A model generated the notes under the pieces. That model was not told the DNA's origin and did not search any database. It saw nothing but the letters and a program-made list of their open reading frames with translations. The position numbers and the translations under genes are program-made. Shown here one piece after another: positions 19,281 through 28,091 of a stretch of 64,000 bases of DNA. Source of the stretch: Geothrix paludis (GTDB lineage: Bacteria > Acidobacteriota > Holophagae > Holophagales > Holophagaceae); the NCBI RefSeq assembly GCF_022808815.1, contig NZ_JAKZLC010000001.1:496001-560000 (forward strand), given 5' to 3'. Position 1 is the stretch's first letter. Every line of letters starts with the position of its first letter.

Positions 19281-21020
19281 TCAGGCCTGTCCCCCCGCCG
19301 GCCCTCGCCGACGGCGCGAGAGATCCTTCTGGCGGGCCAGCAGCTCGTTCTGGCGGGCCATGATCCGGTTCGTCAGGGCGGCATCCACGAGGGTGCGCGG
19401 ATCCTGCAGCAGCCGGTTGTTGGCCTGGAGCTCCCGGTCGACGTAGCGCGCCTCGAGCTTCACAACGAGCGCCTCGGCGTCCCGGCCCGCCTCATCCTGG
19501 CGGCTGGCCAGGGCCTCCAGCCGCCGGATCGCCGCCAGCGCCCCCTCGGGAAGGCGGGCCGGGTCTCCATCGACATCCAGCAGGGCCTGAAGCAGGGGGG
19601 CCCCGTCCAGCCCCTCCCACCAGGCGGGCGGCAACTCCTGCACCCGGCGGAAGTGGCCGGCGGTGCTCAGGAGCAGCAGGCTGCGAATCAGGTCGTCCAT
19701 CACGGGCGCGGGTCCGGCGCCAGCGGGGGCCTGCTCCGCTTCCCCCGCCGGAGCCTGCCGGCCACGCACCGCCCGGTCCAGCTCCTGCAGGGGCACCTGG
19801 AGCTGGTGGGCCAGGCTGGCGAAGAGGTCGCGGCTTTCGGTGGTGCGTGGCAGGTAGGGCAGGAAGTCCAGCAGGTCCTTGAAGGCCCCCATGCGGTCCG
19901 AGATCCGGCGCAGGTCCTTGCCCTCCATGGCCCGGTCGATCATGAAGGCCGTCCAGTCCGGCGCGGTCCGCAGCAGGTCCTGGAAGGCCTCGCCGCCCAG
20001 CTTGAGGCACCATGTATCCGGATCCTCGCCTTGGGGCAGCTCCAGGAGGCGCACCTCGAAGCCCAGGGGCAGGGCCAGGCGGAGGCTCTTCTCCATGGCC
20101 CGGCGGCCGGCGGCGTCGCCGTCGAAGCAGAGGATGACCCGCCGGGTGAAGCGGCCCAGGGCCTTGAGGTGCTCCTCGGTGAGGGCCGTGCCCAGGGGCG
20201 CCACAGCCTGGTGGATGCCGTGCTGGTGGAGCTGCAGCACGTCGAAGTAGCCCTCCACCACCAGGGCCCCGTCCTTCATGGCGCCCTTCGCCCGGTGAAA
20301 ACCGAAGAGAGTCTCGCCCTTGTGGAACAGGACCGTGTCCCGGGTGTTGAGATACTTGGGCTGGCCCTCGCCCATGATCCGCCCCCCGAAGGCCACCAGG
20401 CGGCCGCGGGCATCGTGGATGGGAATGGTCAGGCGGTTGCGGAGGAAGTCGATCTGGGTGCCTCGCTCGCTGCGGCTGGCCAGGCCCGCCTGCTCCAGCA
20501 GCTCGCCGGAGAAGTTCAGGCCGCGCAGGTGGGTCACCAGGGGATCCCAACCGTCCGGCGCCATCCCGAAGCCGGCCTCCGCCACGAAGGGGCCTTCGTA
20601 GCCCCGCTGGCGCAGGTAGGCCCGGGCCGCCTCATGGCGCTCCAGCTGCCGCTCATAGAAGGCCTGGGCGGCTTCCAGGGCGGCCCGAAGCCGGGTTTCC
20701 AGGTCCACCTCGGCCGCGGGGCGCTCCCGGCGCTGGGGCAGGTCGATGCCGGCCGCCCGGGCCAGCTGCTCCAGGGCCTCGGGGAAGGTCATGCCCTCGC
20801 GTTCCATGAGCCACGCGAAGGCATCGCCATGCTTGCCGCAGCCGAAGCAGTGGTAGAAGCCCCGGTTCGGCACCACCTGGAAGCTGGGGCTGCGCTCGGC
20901 GTGGAAGGGGCAGAGGCCCACGAAGGCGGAGCCCTGCTTGCGCAGCTTCACCGCCTGGCCCACCAGGGCCAGCAGGTCCGTCGCGTCCCGGACGCGCTCG
21001 ACGATCTCGCGATCACGCAT
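19281..21020 (-). CDS. dnaG: DNA primase
   Basis: Lays RNA primers for replication. The 579-residue protein has an N-terminal CHC2 zinc finger (CPFH, then CFGC about 17 residues on). The catalytic core follows, with EAGFGMAPDGWD and the TOPRIM motifs VVEGYFDV and LCFDGDAAGRRA. The C-terminal helicase-interacting region is of ordinary length. The ATG at 21020 has TGGAGC upstream. It is divergent from the P-loop gene at 21089 and followed by rpoD. Confidence 0.96.
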   Translation of the reverse strand: MRDREIVERVRDATDLLALVGQAVKLRKQGSAFVGLCPFHAERSPSFQVVPNRGFYHCFGCGKHGDAFAWLMEREGMTFPEALEQLARAAGIDLPQRRERPAAEVDLETRLRAALEAAQAFYERQLERHEAARAYLRQRGYEGPFVAEAGFGMAPDGWDPLVTHLRGLNFSGELLEQAGLASRSERGTQIDFLRNRLTIPIHDARGRLVAFGGRIMGEGQPKYLNTRDTVLFHKGETLFGFHRAKGAMKDGALVVEGYFDVLQLHQHGIHQAVAPLGTALTEEHLKALGRFTRRVILCFDGDAAGRRAMEKSLRLALPLGFEVRLLELPQGEDPDTWCLKLGGEAFQDLLRTAPDWTAFMIDRAMEGKDLRRISDRMGAFKDLLDFLPYLPRTTESRDLFASLAHQLQVPLQELDRAVRGRQAPAGEAEQAPAGAGPAPVMDDLIRSLLLLSTAGHFRRVQELPPAWWEGLDGAPLLQALLDVDGDPARLPEGALAAIRRLEALASRQDEAGRDAEALVVKLEARYVDRELQANNRLLQDPRTLVDAALTNRIMARQNELLARQKDLSRRRRGPAGGQA

Positions 21021-21088
21021 GCTCCAGGCATATCACGGGCACCGCGCGTAGAGGCGTGGCATATTTGAGGATTCGTACGGTGAATCCC

Positions 21089-22075
21089 ATGAGCCAGCTT
21101 CTCGACACGATCCTCCTCTTCAGCCTGCCAGCCTCAGGCAAGTCGGAGGTGCGCCGCTACCTGGCCAGCCTGACGCCGGACCAGTGCCAGGACGACTTCC
21201 ACATGGGCCCCACCCTGCAACTGGACGACTACCCTTACGTCCACCTGATGCACCGGATCGACGACGAGCTGAAGGCGAATGGCCTGGGCTACGCCTACTA
21301 CCACGGGCCCAACCGCCCCTTCCGGGACAACTGGACCTGGGCCGTCCTCATCGAGCTGCTGAACGAGGACCACGCGAACCTCATGGCCAGCCTCCAGATC
21401 GAAGCGGCCAGCGCGGCCCAGCACCTCTTCAACCGGCTGGACGCCGCCCACGCCAAGGTGGGCCTGCCCGAGTACCTGGGCGACCTCCCTCACCGCATCC
21501 GGGTGCGCATGGCCGAGACGCTGGAGGCCGAGTGCCGCGCCGAGCTGGACGTCCTCAATCGCCAGAACGCCCAGGACAAGGCCGGCCGCACCCTGGTGAT
21601 CGAGGCCGCCCGGGGCGGAGCCCATGGCTCGGCCTTCCCCCTGTGCCCGCCCCACGGCTACGAGACCGCCTTCCAGACCCTGGATCCCGCCATTCTCGAG
21701 AAGGCCGCCGTGCTCTACGTCTGGGTGGATCCTGCCGAGAGCCGCCGCAAGAACATCGAGCGTGGCCGGCCGAACGGCCAGGGCAGCATCCTGCACCACA
21801 GCGTTCCCATGGAGGTCATGCTGGGCCAGTACGGCACGGACGACATGGCCTGGCTCATGGAGCAGAGCGACCGCCCCGGCACCATCCGTGTGGAGCGCAT
21901 CATCCCGGCCGGTGATCGCCACGAGACCAAGGTCTACCACCTGCCCGTGGCCCGCTTCGACAATCGGAGCGACCTGACCACCTTCGTCCGCGAGGACCAG
22001 AAGCTCTGGAAGCCCGCCGACGTCCAGGCCATCCACAGTGGCCTCAAGGCCGCCTTCGACCAACTGGCGAAGTAA
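21089..22075 (+). CDS. Unrecognised P-loop protein
   Basis: A 328-residue soluble protein I do not recognise by family. Near the N-terminus ILLFSLPASGKSEV looks like a Walker A loop of the kinase type (PASGKS), followed by QLDDYPYVHLMHRID. Later it has LNEDHANL, FPLCPPHGYETAF, LYVWVDPAESRRKN and a basic ERGRPNG. This suggests a nucleotide or small-molecule kinase, but the substrate is unknown. The ATG at 21089 has GGTGA upstream; a GTG at 21080 with TTGAGG nine bases before it is an equally possible start. It is divergent from dnaG and followed by a palindromic repeat. Confidence 0.75.
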   Translation: MSQLLDTILLFSLPASGKSEVRRYLASLTPDQCQDDFHMGPTLQLDDYPYVHLMHRIDDELKANGLGYAYYHGPNRPFRDNWTWAVLIELLNEDHANLMASLQIEAASAAQHLFNRLDAAHAKVGLPEYLGDLPHRIRVRMAETLEAECRAELDVLNRQNAQDKAGRTLVIEAARGGAHGSAFPLCPPHGYETAFQTLDPAILEKAAVLYVWVDPAESRRKNIERGRPNGQGSILHHSVPMEVMLGQYGTDDMAWLMEQSDRPGTIRVERIIPAGDRHETKVYHLPVARFDNRSDLTTFVREDQKLWKPADVQAIHSGLKAAFDQLAK

Positions 22076-22085
22076 AAGCCTTCAT

Positions 22086-22144
22086 CCACAGATTTCACAG
22101 ATTCACACAGATTTCCTTTGTCCTTGAATCTGTGGAATCTGTGG
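22086..22144. repeat. Imperfect palindrome of tandem CACAGATT units
   Basis: The left arm CCACAGATTTCACAGATT (22086-22103), plus a further CACACAGATT, faces the right arm AATCTGTGGAATCTGTGG (22127-22144). The 18-bp arms match at 17 positions. Each arm is itself a tandem repeat of a 9-10-base unit. It lies between convergent genes and could terminate both transcripts, or be a dispersed intergenic repeat. Confidence 0.75.
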
Positions 22145-22157
22145 ACCAGCTTCTCTT

Positions 22158-23501
22158 TCAGTGCGCTCCGACTCCCGCCTTGGCGTGCCAGATGCGGGTC
22201 ATGATGAAGGCGCCGATGAGACTGAAGGGGATGATGGAGCCGACCCACACCCAGGCGTGGCCGGGCTGGTGGCCGGCGGCGGCGACGCCGTCCCAGCCGT
22301 AGGTCTTGAGGATCCAGCCGAGGCCGAAGCCCGTGAGGCCCGAGCCGATGTACTGGATGCCGTCCAGGGCGCCGGCCACCGAGGCGGCGGCCTTGCGCCC
22401 GCCGAAGTCCATGCTGGCCGTGCCGCTGAGCATGCCGTGGACGCCGAAGATGAACATGGCCGTGAGGCCCAGCAGCACCACCGCCCAGACCTGGCCACCC
22501 CAGGTGCCCTGACCCAGGGCCATGCCCAGCAGCCCCAGCATCACCACTTGCACTAGGTAGAAGAGGAAGGCCACCGGCGGGCGGCGCGACTGGAACAGCT
22601 TGTCGCTCATCCAGCCGCAGAGCAGGCCGCCCAGGATGCCGCCACCCATGAAGGCGATGCCCGTCCACCAGAAGAGGTGATCCTTTTTCCCGAGGTGGTA
22701 GACCTCCTGCAGGTATTCCGTGAAGTAGAGCATCACGCCCTGGCGCACGAAGCCCGTGCAGAACTCCGCGAAGATGAGGGAGACGACGATGGGGTTGTGG
22801 AAGACCTTCCGCATGAGGTCCCCGAGGGGTAGGGGCGTCTCGTCGGCGGAGGCGGCATTGGAGCCGTCGCCGGTGTCGAAGTCCGCGTGGCCGGCATGGC
22901 TGGGGCGGTTCCTGACGAGGAACCAGTCCACGCAGAACATGAAGGCCATCGCGGCGGCGGGCACGAACCAGATGACCGTCCAGCTGCGGAAGCTGGCCAG
23001 CAGCCAGGCGCCGATGGTCGTGGCCAGGAAGTAGCCCGAGCTGATCATGATGCCGAAGATGCCGCCGAAGACCCCGCGCTCGCTCACGTGGAACCAGGTG
23101 CTGTTCACCTTGACCACGGAGAGGGCACCGAAGCTCTGGAAGTACATGTTCAGGCTCCAGAGCAGGCTCATGCTCAGCAGGATCTGCGTGACATGGTTGT
23201 TCAGGAACATGAACCCGATCATCAGATTCAGGAGTGCCGCGCCGATGGCGCCGACCAGGATGGCCTTGCGTCCGCCGATGCGGTCGGCCAGCGGGCCATT
23301 GAAGGCCACGGCCAGGCCGTAGGTCCAGAAGCCGGCCGAGGCGATGAGGCCCATCTGCGCCTTGTCCAGGTGGTACCAGGCGCCGATGTCGTTCTTCACG
23401 ATGTTGAAGTTGTAGCGGCCCATGTACATGGCCGCGTAGGTCAGTCCCAGGGGGAACCAGTTCAGGAACCGGCGGAAGCGGAAGGCGGGACTGTGATCCA
23501 A
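22158..23501 (-). CDS. MFS transporter, organophosphate:phosphate antiporter (GlpT/UhpT-like) type
   Basis: A 447-residue inner-membrane transporter with twelve predicted helices. YAAMYMGRYNFNI in helix 1 and GPLADRIGGRKAI between helices 2 and 3 are hallmarks of the OPA group that exchanges sugar phosphates or glycerol-3-phosphate with phosphate. The substrate cannot be read from the sequence. No ATG lies near the N-terminus. I chose TTG at 23501 because GAGG sits six bases upstream; another TTG at 23549 lacks a ribosome site. Confidence 0.85.
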   Translation of the reverse strand: MDHSPAFRFRRFLNWFPLGLTYAAMYMGRYNFNIVKNDIGAWYHLDKAQMGLIASAGFWTYGLAVAFNGPLADRIGGRKAILVGAIGAALLNLMIGFMFLNNHVTQILLSMSLLWSLNMYFQSFGALSVVKVNSTWFHVSERGVFGGIFGIMISSGYFLATTIGAWLLASFRSWTVIWFVPAAAMAFMFCVDWFLVRNRPSHAGHADFDTGDGSNAASADETPLPLGDLMRKVFHNPIVVSLIFAEFCTGFVRQGVMLYFTEYLQEVYHLGKKDHLFWWTGIAFMGGGILGGLLCGWMSDKLFQSRRPPVAFLFYLVQVVMLGLLGMALGQGTWGGQVWAVVLLGLTAMFIFGVHGMLSGTASMDFGGRKAAASVAGALDGIQYIGSGLTGFGLGWILKTYGWDGVAAAGHQPGHAWVWVGSIIPFSLIGAFIMTRIWHAKAGVGAH

Positions 23502-23570
23502 GGGAACCTCGATGCCTTCAAGGGTAGTGGAGGGCTCCCCAGGACCCAAGCAACGAGGATGTAACGGGGA

Positions 23571-24116
23571 TCACTCTGCCTTTCGGAAGGCCTCGTCCGT
23601 GCCCGTCAGCTCCCAGCCTCCCCGGCGCCGCTCGAAGGTGGCGTGGCGCTGCTTCGCCTGGCCGATCGGGGCGTCGGGGTGCAGGGACTGGAAGATCGGG
23701 AACTGAGCGGTGGGCTTGTCCAGTCGGATCTCGTAGGTCACGCGGGCGCCTTCGCGGGTGGGCTCCATGCGAAGCGCGCGCACGAAGACCGCCTCGGCCG
23801 CGGGCATGGAAAAGCCCTTGGGCGCCGCCTTGATGTCCTTCGGAGCGGACGGTTTCAGGCGGAAGGTGAAGGTCTCACGGCCACCCTCGGCCTGGACGGC
23901 GCTGTCGAACCAGCCGCTCTTGTCCAGATTCTCCTTCAGCGTCGCCAGGCGTAGGTGCTCGGGGCTACCCTTCTCGGCGGAAGCCTTTTCGGGCACGGTG
24001 ACAGGCACCACCACGGGGTAGTCCTTGCGGATCAGGTCTTCGGCCTTCGCCCGTTCCAGCTTGGAGCTGCAGGCCAGCGTCAGGAGGAGGACGGGCAGGA
24101 GCAGGGCAGGGCGCAT
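23571..24116 (-). CDS. Putative lipoprotein of unknown function
   Basis: A 181-residue protein. A lipoprotein signal ends in LTLAC, and Cys17 would be lipidated. The mature part begins [18 protein letters not shown] and carries no motif I know; the sequence suggests an alpha/beta periplasmic domain. AAGGA lies eight bases before the ATG at 24116, and a longer frame upstream is ignored. It is divergent from kbl. Confidence 0.78.
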   Translation of the reverse strand: MRPALLLPVLLLTLACSSKLERAKAEDLIRKDYPVVVPVTVPEKASAEKGSPEHLRLATLKENLDKSGWFDSAVQAEGGRETFTFRLKPSAPKDIKAAPKGFSMPAAEAVFVRALRMEPTREGARVTYEIRLDKPTAQFPIFQSLHPDAPIGQAKQRHATFERRRGGWELTGTDEAFRKAE

Positions 24117-24216
24117 GGAGGGATCCTTTCCAGTTCGCAAGGATGGTGACACAACCGGGCGCCCGTCACGCAACCTCGCAGTATCCTATGGGGCTCTGAA
24201 TGCTGAGGAGACCGCC

Positions 24217-25410
24217 GTGAACCCTGCCTACCTGGCCCATCTGACCCGTGAGATTGAGCAGCTGAAGGAGGCCGGGCTCTACAAGACCGAGCGCGTCATC
24301 ACCTCGCCCCAGCAGCCCCAAATGAAGGCGAACGGCAAGGATGTGGTCTGCCTCTGCGCCAACAACTACCTCGGCCTGGCGAACCATCCCGAAGTGATTG
24401 CGGCCGGGAAGGCCGTGATGGACGGCCACGGCTTCGGCATGGCCTCGGTGCGCTTCATCTGCGGCACCCAGGACATCCACCGGGAGCTGGAGCAGAAGCT
24501 GGCGGCCTTCCTGGGCTTCGAGGACACCCAGCTCTATTCCTCCTGCTTCGACGCCAACGGCGCCATCTTCGAGGGGCTGCTGGGCGAGGAGGACGCGATC
24601 ATCAGCGACGCGTTGAACCACGCCTCCATCATTGACGGCATCCGGCTCTGCAAGGCCCAGCGCTTCCGCTACGCCAACTCCGACATGGCCGACCTGGAGG
24701 CCCAGCTCAAAGCCGCGGACGCCGCCGGGGCGCGGTTCAAGCTGGTGGTGACCGATGGCGTCTTCAGCATGGACGGCTACATCGCCAAGCTCGCGGAGAT
24801 CTGCGATCTGGCGGAGAAGCACGGCGCCATGGTCATGGTGGACGACAGCCACGCCGTGGGCTTCATGGGCGCCAATGGGCGTGGCACCCACGAGCACTGC
24901 GGTGTCATGGGCCGCGTGGACTTCATGACCGGCACCTTCGGCAAGGCCCTGGGCGGTGCTTCCGGCGGGTACATCGCCGGGAAGCAGATCGCCATCGATT
25001 GGCTGCGGCAGAAGGCCCGTCCCTACCTGTTCTCCAACTCCGTGGCCCCTGCCATCGTGGCCGCCACGCTGAAGGTGCTCGACCTCCTGAAGAACAGCCA
25101 GGGTCTCATCAAGCAGGTCCACGAGAATGCCCGCTACTTCCGCGCCGGCATGGAGAAGGCCGGCTTCAAGCTGCTGCCGGGTGAGCATCCCATCGTGCCC
25201 GTCATGCTCTACGATGCCCCCCTGGCCCAGGAGTTCGCCAAGCGCCTGCTGGACGAGGGCGTCTACGTCATCGGCTTCTTCTTCCCCGTGGTGCCCAAGG
25301 GCCAAGCCCGTATCCGCACCCAGATGAGCGCTGCCCACACGAAGGCCGATCTGGACCACGCCATCGCCGCCTTCACCAAGGTGGGGCGCGAGCTGAAGGT
25401 GATTGCCTGA
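24217..25410 (+). CDS. kbl: Glycine C-acetyltransferase (2-amino-3-ketobutyrate CoA ligase)
   Basis: PLP enzyme that cleaves 2-amino-3-ketobutyrate with CoA to glycine and acetyl-CoA, the step after threonine dehydrogenase. The 397 residues match the family length. Visible marks: [41 protein letters not shown] and the PLP lysine in [14 protein letters not shown]. The start is GTG at 24217 with GAGGAG six bases upstream; a TATCCT at 24182-24187 may be its -10 box. tdh is 3 kb downstream on the same strand, separated by three minus-strand genes, so the pair is not one operon. Confidence 0.96.
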   Translation: MNPAYLAHLTREIEQLKEAGLYKTERVITSPQQPQMKANGKDVVCLCANNYLGLANHPEVIAAGKAVMDGHGFGMASVRFICGTQDIHRELEQKLAAFLGFEDTQLYSSCFDANGAIFEGLLGEEDAIISDALNHASIIDGIRLCKAQRFRYANSDMADLEAQLKAADAAGARFKLVVTDGVFSMDGYIAKLAEICDLAEKHGAMVMVDDSHAVGFMGANGRGTHEHCGVMGRVDFMTGTFGKALGGASGGYIAGKQIAIDWLRQKARPYLFSNSVAPAIVAATLKVLDLLKNSQGLIKQVHENARYFRAGMEKAGFKLLPGEHPIVPVMLYDAPLAQEFAKRLLDEGVYVIGFFFPVVPKGQARIRTQMSAAHTKADLDHAIAAFTKVGRELKVIA

Positions 25411-25411
25411 C

Positions 25412-25657
25412 CTACAGCACGATGTAGCGATAGATCCCCAGCTCCTGCTCCTTCAGCAGGAGCTGGATAGTCCAGCGCCCGTCCGGGTAGCGTTCGTACA
25501 TCGTGGCGCTCAGGACGGACTCTTTCAGCCACTCCCGGATGTCTTCGTAGTGCTCGAAGGCGGGCGGCTCCCAGGTCTCGCCATCGCCGCCCCTGGCGGC
25601 GGATCCTGGCTTGATGTACTCCAGCAGGCGCGCCAGCGCGGCTTCGGGTGTCGACAT
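25412..25657 (-). CDS. Small hypothetical protein
   Basis: An 81-residue soluble protein with no family I recognise. It is acidic and aromatic-rich (EHYEDIREWLKESV, MYERYPDGRWTIQLLL). The last codons include a perfect 12-bp palindrome (25438-25466) that also follows the convergent kbl stop, one base away. Codon use is like its neighbours. Confidence 0.65.
   Translation of the reverse strand: MSTPEAALARLLEYIKPGSAARGGDGETWEPPAFEHYEDIREWLKESVLSATMYERYPDGRWTIQLLLKEQELGIYRYIVL
25438..25466. terminator. Perfect hairpin inside the 3' end of the 81-residue gene, beyond kbl
   Basis: CCAGCTCCTGCT, loop CCTTC, AGCAGGAGCTGG is a perfect 12-bp stem. It starts 28 bases after the kbl stop. It lacks a T-run on either side, so terminating or mRNA-stabilising function is only suggested. 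Confidence 0.4.
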
Positions 25658-25707
25658 GCGGGCTCCGGGCGATCGGTTCGGACAGGCGGCGGCTCGTGAA
25701 GGAACGA

Positions 25708-26079
25708 CTATCCGCCGAGATGGTTCCGGGCCTCGAAGGCCTGGTCGGCCTCGGGGGAGACGGACCGGATCAGGGCCCTCAGCGCGTCGACGCCATTCGG
25801 CTCGAGCTCCCGCGAGAACTGGATGGCCATCCCATTGGGATCAGAGCGGACCACGGTACCCCGTGTCACCACCCGCCTGCCGGCCTCCGCCTCCTCGAGC
25901 AGGATGGCCACGCCGCAGGCCGTGCCCACGGGAAGCCGATCCGGGCCGCCGATCAGGATGCCGCCCATGCTGATGTTGATGGCCGACGGAAACGCGATGA
26001 TGCGTTCGGGGGTCACCACCTTCACGCGATACGCGATGGGAACGCGGGGGTATTGTCGCTGGTCGGGAGTCGCGCTCAT
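25708..26079 (-). CDS. PilZ-domain protein
   Basis: A 123-residue single-domain protein. It carries the PilZ cyclic-di-GMP-binding motifs: RQYPRVP near residue 8 (RxxxR type) and NISMGGI near residue 38 (D/NxSxxG type). It probably senses cyclic-di-GMP in the cytosol; its effector partner is unknown. The ATG overlaps the asnB stop by one base (TGATG), so it is translated from the asnB message and would share the attenuation signal upstream of asnB. Confidence 0.85.
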   Translation of the reverse strand: MSATPDQRQYPRVPIAYRVKVVTPERIIAFPSAINISMGGILIGGPDRLPVGTACGVAILLEEAEAGRRVVTRGTVVRSDPNGMAIQFSRELEPNGVDALRALIRSVSPEADQAFEARNHLGG

Positions 26080-27818
26080 CAATGGGCTTCCGGGTTCGGC
26101 TGGCCCGGTGATGATAGCGCGGAGACATGGCCTTGAAGGTGGACATCGGTCACGGCCCGCCCGGAAGGGTCGGCCTGGTTCGCGAAGGAAGCGTCCCACC
26201 GCAGGGCGGTTTCCGTGCTGCAGGCCACGCTGCGCTCGAAGGGCACGCAGTTCACGGCCGTGGCGCTGGGGAAGTGGTGCTCGAAGATCTGGCGGTAGAA
26301 GTAGGCCTCCTTGGTCTCCGGGGTCTTGACCGGGAAGCGCTCCGCGGCGCCGCGCATCATGGCGTCGCTGATCTCGCGCTCCGCCGTGGCCTTGAGGCTG
26401 TCGATCCACCCGTAGCCCACGCCATCCGAGAACTGCTCCTTCTGCCGCCAGAGCACCTCGTCCGGGATGAGGCCGTCGAAGGCCTGGCGCAGCGGGTACT
26501 TCTCGATGGGCCTGGGACGGGGCGCGTTCCGGGGCAGCTTCACGGCGGGATCCAGCCGCATGGCCACGTCCAGGAACTCCCGGTCGAGGAACGGCACGCG
26601 GGCCTCGACGCCCCAGGCCGCGCTGGACTTGTTCGCCCGGGCGCAGTCGTAGAGGTGCAGCTTCTGGAGCTTGCGGACGGTCTCCGCATGCAGCTCCGGA
26701 CCATCCGGCGCCTTGTGGAAGTAGAGGTAGCCGCCGAAGATCTCGTCGGCGCCTTCCCCGGAGAGCACCATCTTGATGCCCATGGCCCGGATCTTCCGCA
26801 TCATGAGGTACATGGGCGTCGAGGCCCGGATCGTGGTGATGTCGAAGGTCTCCAGGTGGTGGATGACGTCCGAGAGGGCATCCAGCCCCTCCTGGACCGT
26901 GAAGTGGATCTCGTGGTGGATGGCGCCGATGTGATCCGCCACCAGGCGGGCGGGAGCCAGGTCTGGCGCGCCCTTCAGGCCCACGGCGAAGCTGTGGATC
27001 CGGGGCCACCAGGCGGGCGTGGTGCCGCCTTCCTCCACGCGGCCGTCCCGGTACTGGGCGGCGATGGCCGCCACCAATGAGGAATCCACGCCCCCGGAGA
27101 TCAGGACGCCGTAGGGCACGTCGCACATGAGCTGCCGCCGCACCGCGGCCTCCAGGGCCCCGCGGAGTTTCGCCGGCTCGTAGGGCTCCTGGGGGACATA
27201 GCCGGGCTGGGCCCAGTCGGGCTCGTAGTAGCGCTGGAAGCCCTTGTCCGCCTCATGGGCCAGGTAGTAGTGGCCCGGGGGAACCTCGCGGATCCGCTCG
27301 CAGTGGCCCACGAGGGCCTTCATCTCCGAGGCCACGTAGAGTCGCTCCTCCCGGTCCCAGCCCAGGTAGAGAGGGATGACCCCGATGGGATCCCGGGCGA
27401 GGAGGTAGGTCTCCCGCTTGGGGTCGTAGAGCACGAACGCGAAGATCCCGTTCATGCGGTTGAGGAAGTCCCTGGGCGACAGCTCGTCGTACAGGTAGAG
27501 GATCACCTCGCAGTCCGAGAGGGTCTGGAAGTCGTGGGTCTCCCGCAGGCCCCGCCTCAGCTCCTTGTGGTTGTAGATCTCGCCGTTGACGGCCAGCACG
27601 GTGCCCTGGAGGGTGTCGACGAGGGGCTGGGCGCCGTGCTCCACGTCCACGATGGAGAGGCGCTCGTGGACGAGGATGGCCCGATCATCGCTGTAGATGC
27701 CGCTCCAGTCCGGGCCGCGGTGGCGGATCTTCCGGGCCATGGCCAGGGCCTGCCGTCGCAGCTCCGCCGCGTTCGAGCGCGAGGGATCGATGTCGAGGAT
27801 GGTGAGGATGCCGCACAT
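26079..27818 (-). CDS. asnB: Asparagine synthetase (glutamine-hydrolysing)
   Basis: Makes asparagine from aspartate, ATP and glutamine. The 579-residue protein has the class II glutaminase domain with catalytic Cys2 (MCGIL) and the RHRGPDWSG and NGEIYNH motifs. The synthetase domain carries the ATP-pyrophosphatase loop SGGVDSS, SGEGADEIFGGY and EARVPFLDR. The length suits the enterobacterial AsnB type. GGAG lies seven bases upstream of the ATG. An intrinsic terminator and an Asn-codon-rich leader ORF lie just upstream, which suggests control by asparaginyl-tRNA charging. Followed by the overlapping PilZ gene. Confidence 0.97.
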   Translation of the reverse strand: MCGILTILDIDPSRSNAAELRRQALAMARKIRHRGPDWSGIYSDDRAILVHERLSIVDVEHGAQPLVDTLQGTVLAVNGEIYNHKELRRGLRETHDFQTLSDCEVILYLYDELSPRDFLNRMNGIFAFVLYDPKRETYLLARDPIGVIPLYLGWDREERLYVASEMKALVGHCERIREVPPGHYYLAHEADKGFQRYYEPDWAQPGYVPQEPYEPAKLRGALEAAVRRQLMCDVPYGVLISGGVDSSLVAAIAAQYRDGRVEEGGTTPAWWPRIHSFAVGLKGAPDLAPARLVADHIGAIHHEIHFTVQEGLDALSDVIHHLETFDITTIRASTPMYLMMRKIRAMGIKMVLSGEGADEIFGGYLYFHKAPDGPELHAETVRKLQKLHLYDCARANKSSAAWGVEARVPFLDREFLDVAMRLDPAVKLPRNAPRPRPIEKYPLRQAFDGLIPDEVLWRQKEQFSDGVGYGWIDSLKATAEREISDAMMRGAAERFPVKTPETKEAYFYRQIFEHHFPSATAVNCVPFERSVACSTETALRWDASFANQADPSGRAVTDVHLQGHVSALSSPGQPNPEAH

Positions 27819-27841
27819 GGGAGCTCCAAGGGGGGATAAAG

Positions 27842-27874
27842 AAAAACCCCCGATCCGCTGTCGCGAATCGGGGG
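27842..27874 (-). terminator. Attenuator terminator in the asnB leader
   Basis: On the minus strand CCCCCGAT pairs with ATCGGGGG (8 bp), with an inner 3-bp stem and a TGTC-type loop, followed directly by TTTTTCTTT. It sits 24 bases before the asnB start, where a normal terminator would abolish expression. It must therefore be conditional, and a 9-bp alternative pairing (27862-27870 with 27923-27931) would break it. Confidence 0.88.
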
Positions 27875-27894
27875 TGGTCCGGGAATTCAGGTGT

Positions 27895-27984
27895 CTAGGT
27901 GAGACCCTCTCCGGCCCACGCGCGATTCGCGCGAGGGAGCGGATTATTGAAGTTGCGGTTGGTCCGCAGAGAGGGGAAGGTCAT
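27895..27984 (-). CDS. Candidate Asn-rich attenuator leader peptide for asnB
   Basis: A 29-codon ORF starting ATG ACC TTC and ending CTC ACC TAG. Asn occurs at codons 9, 11, 13, 14 and 20, five of 29 residues in a G+C-rich genome where AAC/AAT codons are scarce. It starts nine bases after the predicted transcription start, and AGGCGG lies just ahead of the ATG. The codon-20 AAT sits in the loop of CGCGCGAATCGCGCG, which can pair with itself or with the downstream terminator arm. A ribosome stalled on codons 9-14 would leave that segment free to form an antiterminator. The role is inferred from layout; the peptide itself has no known family. Confidence 0.72.
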   Translation of the reverse strand: MTFPSLRTNRNFNNPLPRANRAWAGEGLT

Positions 27985-27999
27985 GGGCCGCCTGAAAGA

Positions 28000-28029
28000 A
28001 CCATATCGGGAGGCTTCACGAACCGTCAA
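28000..28029 (-). promoter_or_regulatory. Promoter of the asnB leader transcript
   Basis: On the minus strand TTGACG (28024-28029), an 18-base spacer and TATGGT (28000-28005). Transcription would start near 27993, so the leader ORF begins about nine bases into the message. Confidence 0.72.
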
Positions 28030-28091
28030 GCACGGATGCGGAGGTGGCCGGCCTTGCCGTTGATGATGATAATGGTGCGGTTGGAGGCTTG

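Noticed and set aside
27981..28004. Mini-ORF M-V-L-S-G-G-P overlapping the Asn leader start
   Set aside because: It starts inside the predicted -10 box, upstream of the predicted transcript start.
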